From positions 119,597 through 183,596 of the forward strand of contig SCOE01000008.1 in NCBI GenBank assembly GCA_005503065.1: 64,000 nt of DNA. The letters run 5' to 3'. Position numbers and translations under genes: made by a program. This document shows, piece by piece, positions 18,965-29,363 of this stretch. This DNA is from Comamonadaceae bacterium ALPHA2B. Its GTDB lineage: Bacteria > Pseudomonadota > Gammaproteobacteria > Burkholderiales > Burkholderiaceae_C. The stretch's first letter is position 1; every line of letters begins with the position of its first letter. Under the pieces are notes generated by a model. It saw only the letters and a list, made by a program, of their open reading frames with translations, had not been told where the DNA came from and did not search any database.

Positions 18965-20538
18965 GCGCCGTGCACACTGCCACTGCCAACGCCGCCGCGA
19001 TGGCCAACCTGGCCGCGCCCCCGGTCTTTGACCGTGCCCCCGAGCGGCTGCCCAGCCCTTCGGACTGGACCTTCGAGCTCATCGAGGCCTACCACGCCGA
19101 GATCGCCCGCACGGCCAAGGCCTACGGGCTGGACACCTACCCCAACCAGTTGGAGATCATCACCGCCGAGCAGATGATGGACGCCTACGCCAGCGTGGGC
19201 ATGCCGGTCATCTACCGCCACTGGTCCTACGGCAAGCAGTTCATCAGCACCGAAAAGAACTACCGCCGCGGCCACATGGGCCTGGCCTACGAGATCGTCA
19301 TCAACTCCGACCCCTGCATCAGCTACCTGATGGAGGAGAACACGATGGCGATGCAGGCGCTGGTGATCGCGCATGCGGCCTACGGCCACAACAGCTTCTT
19401 CAAGGGGAATTACCTGTTCCGCATGTGGACCGATGCGTCGTCGATCATCGACTACCTCGTCTACGCGCGGAACTACATCGCCGAATGCGAGGAGCGCCAT
19501 GGGGTCGATGCGGTGGAGGAACTGCTCGACTCCTGCCATGCGCTGATGAACTACGGCGTGGACCGGTATCGCCGGCCGCAAAAGCGCTCGCTGGCCCAGG
19601 AGATCGCACGCCGCGAAGAGCGCGAGCGGCACCTGCAGCAGCAGGTGAACGACCTGTGGCGCACCTTGCCGCGCGGCAACATGGCCACGGCCGAGGCCGC
19701 CAGCGCCAAGCGCTTTCCGCCGGAGCCGCAGGAGAACCTGCTGTACTTCATCGAGAAGAACGCCGCGCTGCTGGAGCCCTGGCAGCGCGAGGTGGTGCGC
19801 ATCGTGCGCAAGATCGCGCAGTACTTCTATCCGCAGCGCCAGACGCAGGTCATGAACGAGGGCTGGGCCACCTTCTGGCACTACACCCTGCTCAACACGC
19901 TGTACGACCGCGGCCTGCTGGCCGATGGCTTCATGATGGAGTGGTTGTCTTCGCACACTGCGGTGGTTTTCCAGCCGCCGGTGGGCCACCGCGCCTACAG
20001 CGGCATCAACCCCTATGCGCTGGGCTTCGCGATGTACACCGACCTGCGACGCATCTGCGAGAAGCCGACCGAGGAAGACCGCCGCTGGTTTCCCGAGATC
20101 GCGGGCAGCCCCTGGCTCAAGACGCTCGACTACGCCATGCGCAACTTCAAGGACGAGAGTTTCGTGGGCCAGTTCCTCAGCCCCAAGGTGATGCGCGACT
20201 TCCGCTTCTTCGCCATCCGCGACGACGAAGACGAATCCGAACTCGAGGTGTCGGCCATCCACGACGACGGCGGCTACCGCGCGCTGCGCGAGTCACTCTC
20301 GCGCCAGTACGACATCGGCAACCGCGAGCCCGACATCCAGGTGTGGAACGTGGACCTGCGCGGCGACCGTTCGCTCACCTTGCGTCACACGCAGCGGCAC
20401 AACCGCCCGCTGCACGACGACACGCCCGAGGTGCTCAAGCACGTCGCCCGGCTGTGGGGCTTCGACGTGCACCTCGAAAGCGTGGACGGCCAGGGCCGCA
20501 CGAGCTACCGCAAGACGGTCAGCCCCAAGCGCGGCTGA
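18961..20538 (+). CDS. spoVR: SpoVR family protein (YcgB)
   Basis: This 525-residue protein uses ATG at 18961, which overlaps the yeaH stop. SpoVR was named for spore-cortex formation in Bacillus, but proteobacterial homologues occur in non-sporulating species next to prkA-yeaH and are part of the same stress module. Family blocks visible include MPVIYRHWSYGKQF, AYGHNSFFKGNYLF, NEGWATFWHYTLLNTLYDRG and SGINPYALGFAMYTDLRRI. Repeated His and Glu in these blocks suggest a metal site, but no reaction is established. It is the last gene of the unit, and I see no terminator after it. Confidence 0.95.
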   Translation: MSAVHTATANAAAMANLAAPPVFDRAPERLPSPSDWTFELIEAYHAEIARTAKAYGLDTYPNQLEIITAEQMMDAYASVGMPVIYRHWSYGKQFISTEKNYRRGHMGLAYEIVINSDPCISYLMEENTMAMQALVIAHAAYGHNSFFKGNYLFRMWTDASSIIDYLVYARNYIAECEERHGVDAVEELLDSCHALMNYGVDRYRRPQKRSLAQEIARREERERHLQQQVNDLWRTLPRGNMATAEAASAKRFPPEPQENLLYFIEKNAALLEPWQREVVRIVRKIAQYFYPQRQTQVMNEGWATFWHYTLLNTLYDRGLLADGFMMEWLSSHTAVVFQPPVGHRAYSGINPYALGFAMYTDLRRICEKPTEEDRRWFPEIAGSPWLKTLDYAMRNFKDESFVGQFLSPKVMRDFRFFAIRDDEDESELEVSAIHDDGGYRALRESLSRQYDIGNREPDIQVWNVDLRGDRSLTLRHTQRHNRPLHDDTPEVLKHVARLWGFDVHLESVDGQGRTSYRKTVSPKRG

Positions 20539-20555
20539 ACGGCGGTCCGCGCTCG

Positions 20556-20930
20556 TCAGCCGCGAGGACTGCGGGGTGCGCGAAGCGGCCGGGGCGGCAG
20601 CAGCGGCCCTTGCGCGGCGGCGATGTGCTTTTCACCCGCCAGGAGACGCACCATGCGCTGGACTCGCTGGCCGGCCACCTGCGTGTGGGCGACCAGCGTG
20701 CGCCACTCCTCCAGCAGCACCGCGGGCGAAGGGTCGTGCGAGGTCCGCAGCAAGGTCTGCGAAACATCCACCAGCGCCGCTGCGGCCGCCAGGCCTGCCG
20801 TCAGCGCCTCATGCGCGGGCGCACCCTGCTGGATGCCCGAGGGCGTGCCGCTCACGGTGCGCGCCAGCACGCTCTCGATGGCGAGCAGCGCACGCTCCAG
20901 CGCGGCACGTTCTGACGGTAGCAGGGGCAT
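20556..20930 (-). CDS. Hypothetical protein
   Basis: This 124-residue reading frame faces spoVR. I recognise no family. It is mostly helical, Ala/Leu-rich and soluble, with a Pro/Arg-rich tail. It fills an otherwise empty 500-base gap and has plausible codon use, but its ATG at 20930 lacks a clear ribosome site. A perfect 9-base inverted repeat lies about 75-95 bases upstream of its start and could be its operator. It could equally be a chance frame in GC-rich DNA. Confidence 0.4.
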   Translation of the reverse strand: MPLLPSERAALERALLAIESVLARTVSGTPSGIQQGAPAHEALTAGLAAAAALVDVSQTLLRTSHDPSPAVLLEEWRTLVAHTQVAGQRVQRMVRLLAGEKHIAAAQGPLLPPRPLRAPRSPRG

Positions 20931-21002
20931 GGAAGGAAGGGATGCGCCGGCCCACCGAGGGCGCTGCGCGACACCGAGGCATCAATCCATCATTCTGGCA
21001 CT

Positions 21003-21024
21003 TTTGGAAACATTAGTTTCCAAA
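21003..21024. promoter_or_regulatory. Perfect 9-base inverted repeat, operator-like
   Basis: TTTGGAAAC (21003-21011) and GTTTCCAAA (21016-21024) flank ATTA. This looks like the operators of TetR-family repressors, and no T tract follows in either direction. No TetR gene is nearby. It lies between the tag stop and the hypothetical gene ending at 20556. Confidence 0.5.
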
Positions 21025-21049
21025 TAAGTCACGATTCGGCCTAACGCGT

Positions 21050-21703
21050 TCAAACCGTCGGATCGGCCAATCGCGCGCGCTCGTCCAGTGCCCGCTGACG
21101 CACATGGCACCCCTCGATGTGGTCGTTCACCAACCCCATGGCCTGCATGAAGGCATAGACCGTGGTCGGCCCCACGAAGCTCCAGCCGCGCTTCTTCAGG
21201 TCCTTGGACATCGCGACGGACTCCGGCGAGGTCGTGGCCTTCCGAAGCGCCTCGAGTGTCACGCGCTTCGGGCGGCTCGCCGGGTCTGGCTCGAAGCCCC
21301 AGGCGTAGCGCGCCAGGGAGCCGAACTCCTCGCGCAACTTCAGCACCTGCCTGGCATTGTTGATGGCCGACTCGATCTTGCCCTTGTGGCGGACGATGCC
21401 AGCATCGCCCAGCAGCCGCACGATGTCCTTCTCGCCGAAGCGAGCCATGCGCTCCGCCTCGAAATTGGCGAAGGCGGAACGGAATGCCTCGCGCTTGTTG
21501 AGGATGGTGAGCCAACTCAGGCCCGACTGGAAACCTTCGAGACAGATCTTCTCGAACAGGCGCCGCTCGTCGGTGACGGGAAAGCCCCATTCGTGGTCGT
21601 GGTAGTGCCGGTAGGCCGGCGACGCGCCGCACCAGCGACAACGCCAGGCACCGTCCTCGCCCGCGAGGAGGCCTTCGGGCGGCGCAGCGGCGGCCCGGCT
21701 CAC
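21050..21703 (-). CDS. tag: DNA-3-methyladenine glycosylase I
   Basis: Tag removes 3-methyladenine from alkylated DNA. The protein is 217 residues from a GTG at 21703 that overlaps the stop of the upstream gene (GTGA) and has CAGGGG before it. N-terminal RCRWCG with later CH residues keeps the zinc-binding pattern. [20 protein letters not shown] and [20 protein letters not shown] contain the catalytic-pocket Glu and the aromatic stack. The C terminus has [20 protein letters not shown] and GCHVR. It is the last gene of an apparent aroQ-glycosyltransferase-enolase-tag unit, so its expression is coupled to unrelated functions. Confidence 0.95.
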   Translation of the reverse strand: MSRAAAAPPEGLLAGEDGAWRCRWCGASPAYRHYHDHEWGFPVTDERRLFEKICLEGFQSGLSWLTILNKREAFRSAFANFEAERMARFGEKDIVRLLGDAGIVRHKGKIESAINNARQVLKLREEFGSLARYAWGFEPDPASRPKRVTLEALRKATTSPESVAMSKDLKKRGWSFVGPTTVYAFMQAMGLVNDHIEGCHVRQRALDERARLADPTV

Positions 21704-22812
21704 GCGTTCCCCTGCCGGTACTGAGCCCACGCTGTCGCGGTGGGCGTGGTGCCTGCGCCTGGCAATTGCGGCAGGCGGAAGTGGCCGTCGACCACCTCGG
21801 CCGGCTCGGTGAAGCAGTCCTTGATCCACGGGATGTACTCCAGCACCTCGCAGGCCGGGTGCGCATAACTCAGGTGCACATGCACCTGGCTCATGTCGCC
21901 CGCATGCGGCGCCACCGGCAGGCGAAAGGCATGCGACGCCTCGCAGACCTGGATCACCTCGGTGAGACCGCCCATGCGCGTGCAGTCGGGCTGCACCCAG
22001 TGGATGGCCTGCTGCGCAAAGAACTCGCTGAAGGCATCGGCCGTGTACAGCTGCTCGCCCAGCGCGACCGGGATGTGCGTGCTGCGGGCGAGCTGTGCGT
22101 GGCCCTTGACGTCGTCGTGCCACAGCGGCTCCTCGAACCAGAAGACGTCGAAAGGCGCCGCGCCACGGCAGAAGCGCAGACAGCTCGCCAAATCCCACTT
22201 GCCGTTGCCGTCGACGGCCAGCGTCACGTCCGCACCGATGGCCTCGCGCACGGCGGCCAGGCGGCGCAGGTCGCGCTCCACGGTGGATCCGACCTTGATC
22301 TTGATGCCGGTGAAGCCCTGGGCAACCGCACGACGTGCGCCCTCGACCAGCTTGTCGTCGGCGATGCTGAGCCAGCCGATGTCGGTGTTGTAGGCCCGCA
22401 CGCGCTCGCGCACCTGGCCGCCGAGCAGCTTCCACAGCGGCACGCCGGCCGCCTTGGCCTTCAGGTCCCACAGCGCGACGTCGATGGCGGCGAGCGACAG
22501 CGTCGTGACGCCCGCGCGCCCGATCCACTGCAGCGCCGGATCGCGCGCCAGCTTGCGCCACAGTCGGTGCACGTCGTTCTCGTCCTCGCCCACCAGCAGC
22601 GGTGCGTGGCAGGTCTCGATGCAGCGCGTGATCAACTGGTCGCTCGGCAGGTGCGCATGCGTGCCGGTGAAACCGTAGCCCGACAGGCCGTCCTCGGTGT
22701 CGATCTTCGCACCCACCACGCCCCAATGCGCGATGGTGTGCGTGCTGTCGGCAATCTGCGAGCCCGTGACCGGTACGTGCAGGATGAAGGGGGTGACCGA
22801 ACGGATCTTCAA
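21700..22812 (-). CDS. Enolase-superfamily enzyme, mandelate racemase/muconate lactonizing type
   Basis: This protein has 370 residues from a TTG at 22812 ([17 protein letters not shown]...) with GGAG just upstream; a longer frame has no ribosome site. The N-terminal capping domain is followed by a TIM barrel with the superfamily residues: the KIKVG lysine, the metal ligand in [21 protein letters not shown], and a late [10 protein letters not shown] histidine. This group abstracts a proton alpha to a carboxylate, usually to dehydrate or racemise a sugar acid. The Lys-x-Lys plus His pairing fits the mandelate-racemase subgroup, but the substrate cannot be read from sequence. No sugar-acid transporter or regulator is adjacent. 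Confidence 0.85.
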   Translation of the reverse strand: MKIRSVTPFILHVPVTGSQIADSTHTIAHWGVVGAKIDTEDGLSGYGFTGTHAHLPSDQLITRCIETCHAPLLVGEDENDVHRLWRKLARDPALQWIGRAGVTTLSLAAIDVALWDLKAKAAGVPLWKLLGGQVRERVRAYNTDIGWLSIADDKLVEGARRAVAQGFTGIKIKVGSTVERDLRRLAAVREAIGADVTLAVDGNGKWDLASCLRFCRGAAPFDVFWFEEPLWHDDVKGHAQLARSTHIPVALGEQLYTADAFSEFFAQQAIHWVQPDCTRMGGLTEVIQVCEASHAFRLPVAPHAGDMSQVHVHLSYAHPACEVLEYIPWIKDCFTEPAEVVDGHFRLPQLPGAGTTPTATAWAQYRQGNA

Positions 22813-22855
22813 GTGCGTCTCCAATGCGATGTTCCTGACACCCTGCGTCGCCCGA

Positions 22856-24976
22856 CTAGCCTGCCACCGGTTGGACGTCGATGGGCCCGGGCGGCAAACC
22901 CTTCGTGTGCCGGGCCCACATGGCCTCGCAGGCCGCCTCCATGTGGCGGGCGAAACGCGCGCCATCGAACACGCCACTGCTCTCGCGCCTGGCCCAAAGG
23001 TCGGCGCGCACCGCCGCCAGCAGTTCCGGTGCCCGCGCGAACGCCAGCGCTCTGGCTTCGTAGTCCGCGACGGAGTGGGCGACCAGGCGCTCCTCCAGGC
23101 CCAGGGCGGTCAGCAGGCTGGCCGCCACGCGGGATGCGAAGGTGCACCCGGCAAGCGTCAGCACGGGCAGGCCGGCACGCAGCGCATCGCTGCAGGTGGT
23201 GTGCGCGTTGTAGTGGAAGGTGTCGAGGAACAGATCGGCCAGGGCCTGCCGTGCCACATAGGTGGCGTATTCCGTGCGGGGGGCCCACACGATCCGCTGC
23301 GGGTCGACGCCGAGCGCGCGTGCCGCCTCGGCCAATGCCGGTCGGGCACCAGGATGGCCCTCCAGCAGCCACAGCACGCTGCCCGGCACCGCAGCCAGCA
23401 AGCGCATCCAGACGGCGAACACGTCGGGCGTGATCTTGTGCGTGTTGTTGAAGCAGGCGAAGACGAAGCCGCGCTCGGGCAGCCCGGCCTGCACGCGCGT
23501 CAGTGGCTGTGCGCCGGCAGTCAGGTCCGGGTGCAAGTCGTCGTTGCAGAAATAGCTCCCCGGGAGTCGGACGACCGCTTCGCTGTAGTGCGCGGCATCA
23601 TGCCCGGGGATGACCACCGCGTCGGCCAGGATGTAGTCGATGAACTCCGCGCCCATGGAGCCGGGAAAGCCCATGAAATTGACCTGCAGCGGGGCCAGTC
23701 GGCGGACGAACAAGCCCGATCGAGCGCCCTCGGTGAAACCGTTGAGGTCGATGGCGATGTCGATGCCCGCCTCGCGGGCGCGGGCGACGATCTGTGCGTC
23801 GTCGAAGTCGCCGACGTCGACGAAATGCTCGAACGCGTGCTTCACCCGCAAGCCCTGCGGATCGGAGATCGGCGGGCCGAAGGAAAAGCCGAAGGTTTCG
23901 ATCCGCGTGCGGTCGTGGCACTCGAGCATGCGCGCGATGATCAGCGCCATCGGGTGGGCTCGGAAGAACGAGCTGAAATAGCCCACACGCAGCCGTCGTC
24001 CGATGGCTGGAGTCTCGAACACAGGCGGTGTGCCAGCGGCGCACGTCGCTACCAGGTCGCGAGCGTGACGCCGCGCGCATGCAAGCAGGGTGTCCGGGTC
24101 GGCCGGCGTCGGCAGGAGCGCGAAGGGTTCTGCCGCAGCCTCGCCACGGCGCACCCGCTCACAACATTCCTCGAGCAACGCGTCGAAGCCCGCCCATCGA
24201 CATGCACTCATGCGCTCGTGCAGCCAGTAGCCGAACGCTGGCGTCTCGGGAGCCGGCATGGCCGCCAGCCGCGCCAGGGCTGCTGCGGCCCCGTCGGCGC
24301 GTCCGGCGCGCTCGAGCAGCGCGACCTGGTTCATGGCAATGTCCACGTCCAGCGGCGCCAGGGCGGCGCCCCGGGCAACGCTCGCCACCGCGTCATCGAT
24401 GCGGTCGAGGTCGGCCAGCGCCATCGCTCGCTCCGACCAGCCGCGCGCCAACTGCGGCTGCAGGGCCAGCGCGCGGTCGAAATGGACCAGCGCACGCTCG
24501 GCCTGCTGCATCGCCATCAGGCTGCTGCCCAGGTTCAGCTGCAATTCGGGCACCCGATCGTTCAGGCGTTCGGCACGCTCGAACGCAGCCAGCGCCAGCG
24601 CGTGCTTGCCCAGCGCACTGTGGGCCACGCCGATCTCGTGGTGGGCTTCGAAGAACTCTCCGGCTTCGCGCATGGCGCGCTCGAAGCAGGCGATGGCCTC
24701 GCCCGCCCCCCCGCGCTGCAAGCGCACGCGCCCCAGGTAGAAATGGGCCTCGGGCGAGCAGTCCGGCAGCGCCACGGCGTGCGAGAGATACCGCTCACAT
24801 CCGGCCATGTCCCCGCGGTTGCCGCAGATGAACGCCAGCAGTTCGAAGGCACGCGCAGGCACCGGCGGCCGGGCGGCGAGTTCGCGCAGCAGGACCTCCG
24901 ACTGGTCGGCGCGACCGGAGCGGAAGAGTTGTTCGGCCTGATGCAGTCGGCCACCTGCCATGGCGCCCCCGGTCAT
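22856..24976 (-). CDS. TPR protein with O-GlcNAc-transferase (SPINDLY-like) domain
   Basis: This 706-residue protein has TPR repeats over about residues 1-270 and a GT41-type glycosyltransferase domain from about 325. Family blocks include [20 protein letters not shown] (with the conserved His), [60 protein letters not shown] and [14 protein letters not shown]. Bacterial members add sugars to protein Ser/Thr; some modify flagellins or adhesins. The position usually read as EEH before the ADLFLDT block is TEY here, so a usual sugar-nucleotide contact may be altered. ATG at 24961, five codons downstream, has a better GGGGG site. It is cotranscribed with aroQ (16-base gap). Its target is unknown. 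Confidence 0.88.
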   Translation of the reverse strand: MTGGAMAGGRLHQAEQLFRSGRADQSEVLLRELAARPPVPARAFELLAFICGNRGDMAGCERYLSHAVALPDCSPEAHFYLGRVRLQRGGAGEAIACFERAMREAGEFFEAHHEIGVAHSALGKHALALAAFERAERLNDRVPELQLNLGSSLMAMQQAERALVHFDRALALQPQLARGWSERAMALADLDRIDDAVASVARGAALAPLDVDIAMNQVALLERAGRADGAAAALARLAAMPAPETPAFGYWLHERMSACRWAGFDALLEECCERVRRGEAAAEPFALLPTPADPDTLLACARRHARDLVATCAAGTPPVFETPAIGRRLRVGYFSSFFRAHPMALIIARMLECHDRTRIETFGFSFGPPISDPQGLRVKHAFEHFVDVGDFDDAQIVARAREAGIDIAIDLNGFTEGARSGLFVRRLAPLQVNFMGFPGSMGAEFIDYILADAVVIPGHDAAHYSEAVVRLPGSYFCNDDLHPDLTAGAQPLTRVQAGLPERGFVFACFNNTHKITPDVFAVWMRLLAAVPGSVLWLLEGHPGARPALAEAARALGVDPQRIVWAPRTEYATYVARQALADLFLDTFHYNAHTTCSDALRAGLPVLTLAGCTFASRVAASLLTALGLEERLVAHSVADYEARALAFARAPELLAAVRADLWARRESSGVFDGARFARHMEAACEAMWARHTKGLPPGPIDVQPVAG

Positions 24977-24992
24977 TCGCCGATCCCGCGCG

Positions 24993-25442
24993 TCACCCGC
25001 TCACCCGCACCAGCGCCTCGATCGCGAGCGGATAGCCCTTGACCCCCAGGCCGACGATGATGCCGCGCGCCGCCGGCGAGATGTACGAATGGTGACGGAA
25101 CGCCTCGCGCGCATGCACATTCGAGATATGCAGCTCGATCAGGGGCACGCTCGCGCCCTTGATGGCATCGTGCAGCGCGATCGAGGTGTGGGTGTAGGCG
25201 CCAGGGTTCATCACCACACCGAGCATCGTGCCGGCCGCCACTTCGCGGCCGGCCTCGTGGATCCAGTCGACGAGCTGGCCCTCCCAGTTGGACTGGCGGC
25301 ACTCGACCTCGACGCCGAGCCGGACGCCGGCTTCCTGGCACATGCGCTCGACGTCCGACAGCGTTTCGTGGCCGTACTGCGCCGGCTCGCGCGTGCCGAG
25401 GAGGTTGAGGTTGGGGCCGTTGAGGACGAGGATCTTCTTCAT
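24993..25442 (-). CDS. aroQ: 3-dehydroquinate dehydratase, type II
   Basis: This 149-residue enzyme performs the third shikimate-pathway step, trans-dehydration of 3-dehydroquinate in a dodecamer. The start is ATG at 25442 ([16 protein letters not shown]), the family's usual beginning. Catalytic elements are all present: the Arg/Tyr loop GTREPAQYG, the ECRQSNWEG block, [16 protein letters not shown] with the catalytic His region, and [17 protein letters not shown]. It heads a minus-strand unit with the glycosyltransferase-like gene and diverges from frmR, the two starts being 92 bases apart. Confidence 0.97.
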   Translation of the reverse strand: MKKILVLNGPNLNLLGTREPAQYGHETLSDVERMCQEAGVRLGVEVECRQSNWEGQLVDWIHEAGREVAAGTMLGVVMNPGAYTHTSIALHDAIKGASVPLIELHISNVHAREAFRHHSYISPAARGIIVGLGVKGYPLAIEALVRVSG

Positions 25443-25506
25443 GGTCGGGTGTCTCGCAAACGTGGGCGGCATCTTAGGCCACACTCGGCAAAGGGCGCCC
25501 TTGCGA

Positions 25507-25523
25507 ATACTCCCCCGGGGTAT
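25507..25523. promoter_or_regulatory. FrmR-type operator
   Basis: The imperfect palindrome ATACTCCCCCGGGGTAT is a C/G tract flanked by AT-rich arms, the layout known for CsoR/RcnR/FrmR operators. It lies 12 bases upstream of the frmR start, between divergent aroQ and frmR. Autoregulation of the frm genes follows by analogy. Confidence 0.6.
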
Positions 25524-25534
25524 ACACTGACCCC

Positions 25535-25810
25535 ATGCCGCACTCCCCCGCCGAGAAGAAGAAAGCGCTGCTGCGCGTGCGCCGCATCCGCGGACAGGCC
25601 GACGCGCTGGAACGCGCGCTGGAAGCGGGTGCCGAATGCGGTGCCGTGCTGCAGCAACTCGCGGCGATCCGCGGCGCCGTCAACGGGCTGATGTCCGAGG
25701 TGCTCGAATCGCACATCCGCGAGGAGTTCGGCGCGCCCTCGGAAAGCGACCCGCGCCACGCCGAGCGCGTGCGAGACATGACGTCCCTCGTGCGGACCTA
25801 CCTCCGCTGA
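25535..25810 (+). CDS. frmR: Formaldehyde-sensing repressor FrmR (CsoR/RcnR family)
   Basis: This 91-residue all-helical DUF156 protein has [19 protein letters not shown] and [15 protein letters not shown]. The two residues that formaldehyde cross-links in Escherichia coli FrmR, Pro2 and Cys35, are both present here (MPHSP and AECG). His and Cys metal ligands of CsoR/RcnR beyond Cys35 are not all kept, which favours formaldehyde over copper or nickel sensing. It directly precedes frmA and has an operator-like palindrome just upstream. Binding of formaldehyde should release the repressor and induce frmR-frmA and the downstream genes. Confidence 0.92.
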   Translation: MPHSPAEKKKALLRVRRIRGQADALERALEAGAECGAVLQQLAAIRGAVNGLMSEVLESHIREEFGAPSESDPRHAERVRDMTSLVRTYLR

Positions 25811-26953
<1,143 letters not shown>

Positions 26954-26972
26954 TGGCGCACACTCGGCGCCC

Positions 26973-27914
26973 ATGACTGCCGCCCCTGCCCTCGCCCCCT
27001 CGCTCGGCAGCCTGCACCGCGTGCGGGCCGGCGTGCTCGACGTCGCCTTCTGCGAGAGCGGGCCGGCCGACGGCACGCCGGTGCTGCTGATGCACGGCTT
27101 TCCCTACGACGTGCATGCCTACGCCGAGGTCGCGCCGCGGCTGGCGGCGCAGGGCTGCCGCGTCATCGTGCCCTTCCTGCGCGGCTACGGGCCGACCAGC
27201 TTCGTCGACGCGGCCACGCCGCGGTCCGGCGAGCAGGCCGCCCTGGGCGCCGACCTGCTCGCCCTGCTCGACGCGCTGGCCCTGCCGCGCGCGGTGCTGG
27301 CCGGCTACGACTGGGGCGGGCGCGCCTGCTGCATCGTCGCGGCGCTGTGGCCCGAGCGCTGCATGGGCCTCGTCTCGCTCAACAGCTACAACATCCAGCA
27401 CATCGCCTCGGCGATGACGCCGGCGGCACCCCAGAACGAGCTGCGCTACTGGTACCAGTACTACTTCCATGGAGAACGCGGGCGCGCCGGCCTGCAGGCG
27501 AACCGCGCCGAGCTGTGCGAGTTGCTGTGGCGCCTGTGGTCGCCCACCTGGCGCTTCGACGCGGCCACCTACGCGCGCACCGCGGCGGCCTTCGACAACC
27601 CGGATTTCGTCGATGTGGTGATCCACTCGTACCGGCACCGCTTCGGCCTGGTGCCCGGCGACCCGGCCGTCGCCGGCATCGAGGCGCAGCTCGCACTGCA
27701 GCCGCCCATCACCGTGCCGGCCGTCACCCTCGACGGTGCAGACGACGGCGTGATGCCCATCGGCGGCACGGCAGCGCACACCCACCACTTCACCGGCCCG
27801 CACGTGCACCGCCTCGTGCCCGGCGCCGGCCACAACCTGCCGCAGGAGCAGCCCGAGGCCTTCGCCCGCGCCGTACTCGACCTGCTGCGGCCCGAGACCC
27901 TCGACCTGCCATGA
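26973..27914 (+). CDS. Alpha/beta hydrolase, epoxide-hydrolase/dehalogenase-like
   Basis: This 313-residue alpha/beta-hydrolase has an aspartate nucleophile elbow (AGYDWGG, about residue 112), an acid in TLDGADDGV and a catalytic histidine in PGAGHNLPQEQPEAF. The oxyanion segment is LLMHGFPYDVH. An Asp nucleophile is typical of epoxide hydrolases and haloalkane dehalogenases, whereas esterases have Ser. The cap region is rich in Trp and Tyr. It lies between frmA and frmB and overlaps frmB by four bases, so it is co-expressed with formaldehyde detoxification. Its substrate is unknown; a reactive C1 or halogenated precursor of formaldehyde is one guess. Confidence 0.85.
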   Translation: MTAAPALAPSLGSLHRVRAGVLDVAFCESGPADGTPVLLMHGFPYDVHAYAEVAPRLAAQGCRVIVPFLRGYGPTSFVDAATPRSGEQAALGADLLALLDALALPRAVLAGYDWGGRACCIVAALWPERCMGLVSLNSYNIQHIASAMTPAAPQNELRYWYQYYFHGERGRAGLQANRAELCELLWRLWSPTWRFDAATYARTAAAFDNPDFVDVVIHSYRHRFGLVPGDPAVAGIEAQLALQPPITVPAVTLDGADDGVMPIGGTAAHTHHFTGPHVHRLVPGAGHNLPQEQPEAFARAVLDLLRPETLDLP

Positions 27915-28795
27915 GCGATAGCGCCCCTTCCTTCCAGACCCTCTCGTCGCATGCCTGCTTCGGCGGCACGCAGCATTTCCTCTCGCACGAGTCGCGCGAG
28001 ATCGGCCTGCCCATGCGCTTCTCGGTCTACCTGCCGCCGCAGGCGCAGCGGGGCCCTGTGCCGGCGCTTGTCTATCTGGCTGGCCTGACCTGCAATGAAG
28101 AGACCTTCATGATCAAGGCCGGCGCGCAGCGCTTGGCAGCCGAGCATGGCATCGCCCTCGTCGCGCCCGACACCAGCCCGCGCGGCCCCGCCGTCGAGCA
28201 GTTGCCCGGCGCCACCGAGAGTTGGGACTTCGGCATCGCCGCCGGCTTCTACCTCGACGCCACCGCCGAGCCCTGGGCCACGCATTTCCGCATGGAGAGC
28301 TGGATCGTCCATGAGCTGTTGACGCTGGTGGCGCGGCGCCTGCCCATCGATGGCCAGCGCATCGGCGTCTTCGGCCACTCGATGGGCGGGCATGGCGCGC
28401 TCACGCTGGCGCTGCGGCACCCGGGCCGCTTTGCATCGCTCTCGGCTTTCGCGCCCATCTGCGCGCCCAGCGAGTGCCCCTGGGGCGAGAAGGCCTTCGG
28501 CCGCTACTTCGGCACCTCGGAAGACGCACGCGCCCAGTGGCTGGCCCATGACGCCGCGGCGCTCATGCAGTCGCAAACGGCGTCGCCCTACCCCGACGGC
28601 ATCCTGGTCGACCAGGGCCTGGCCGACAGATTCCTGGTCGAGCAACTGCACCCGGAACGACTGGAAGCCGCCTGCGCCGCCGCGGGCCAGGCGCTCACGC
28701 TGCGCCGCCATGCCGGCTACGACCACGGCTACTACTTCATCCAGAGCTTCATGGCCGACCATTTCGCGCACCACGCGCGCACGCTGTGCCGGTGA
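27911..28795 (+). CDS. frmB: S-formylglutathione hydrolase
   Basis: This 294-residue esterase hydrolyses S-formylglutathione to formate and glutathione, completing the pathway begun by FrmA. ATG at 27911 overlaps the preceding stop (ATGA). The nucleophile elbow GVFGHSMGGHGALTLAL, the oxyanion region YLAGLTCNEETFMIKAGAQR, the acid region DGILVDQGLADRFL and the late His in AGYDHGYYFIQSFMADH are all family signatures. A double-hairpin repeat starts three bases after the stop codon. Confidence 0.96.
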   Translation: MSDSAPSFQTLSSHACFGGTQHFLSHESREIGLPMRFSVYLPPQAQRGPVPALVYLAGLTCNEETFMIKAGAQRLAAEHGIALVAPDTSPRGPAVEQLPGATESWDFGIAAGFYLDATAEPWATHFRMESWIVHELLTLVARRLPIDGQRIGVFGHSMGGHGALTLALRHPGRFASLSAFAPICAPSECPWGEKAFGRYFGTSEDARAQWLAHDAAALMQSQTASPYPDGILVDQGLADRFLVEQLHPERLEAACAAAGQALTLRRHAGYDHGYYFIQSFMADHFAHHARTLCR

Positions 28796-28797
28796 TT

Positions 28798-28860
28798 GCT
28801 ATTGATTTCATAGCTGCCTGCGCCCGCTGGACGGGCGCTGAAGGCACTTTTTGCTTGTAG
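28798..28860 (+). repeat. GCTAT-N7-ATAGC double-hairpin repeat, copy C
   Basis: It begins GCTATTGATTTCATAGC, has a second stem GCGCCCGctggaCGGGCGC, and ends GGCACTTTTTGCTTGTAG. It fills the gap between frmB and the GNAT gene. Confidence 0.85.
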
Positions 28861-28865
28861 TCCGA

Positions 28866-29363
28866 ATGGCGCTTGCCGACTTCGACCGCTTGCAGCTGCA
28901 CCCGTGGAGCGGCCGTCGCGAAGAGCGGGCCGCACTCGCCGGCATCTGGCGCCGGGCCTGGTGCGCGGCACAGGGGCACGGCATCGAACAGATTGCGCCC
29001 ATCGGCCACTGGCTCGCGCGGGTGGAGGCCGAGTTCATGGCCCCGGCCGAGGTCCACATCGCCGAGCGCGGCGGCCAGCCGCTCGCCTTCATGGTGATGC
29101 TGCCGGCGCGTGCGTACGTGGCCCAGCTGTACGTCGACCCGCACCGCCACGGGCAGGGCCTGGGCCGGCGCCTGCTCGACGTGGCCTGCCGACGCATGCC
29201 GGCGGGCTGGCGCCTGCACGTGGCCACGACGAACGCCACGGGGCAGCGCTTCTACGAGCGCTACGGCCTCGAGCGCGGCGCGATCGACCGCCACCCCGCC
29301 ACCGGCCGGGAGCGCGTGGCCTTCCGCTGGCGCCCCGGCACCGGCAGGGTGGCCGGCGCATGA
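28866..29363 (+). CDS. GNAT-family N-acetyltransferase
   Basis: This 165-residue acetyltransferase transfers an acetyl group from acetyl-CoA to an amine that sequence does not reveal. The CoA-binding motif A is QLYVDPHRHGQGLGRRLLD (about residues 84-102), followed by a C-terminal strand around NATGQRFYERYGLERGA. The chosen ATG at 28866 follows repeat copy C by five bases; no strong ribosome site is seen, since the upstream sequence is the repeat. It overlaps the exonuclease gene by four bases, so the two are translationally coupled. Confidence 0.85.
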   Translation: MALADFDRLQLHPWSGRREERAALAGIWRRAWCAAQGHGIEQIAPIGHWLARVEAEFMAPAEVHIAERGGQPLAFMVMLPARAYVAQLYVDPHRHGQGLGRRLLDVACRRMPAGWRLHVATTNATGQRFYERYGLERGAIDRHPATGRERVAFRWRPGTGRVAGA

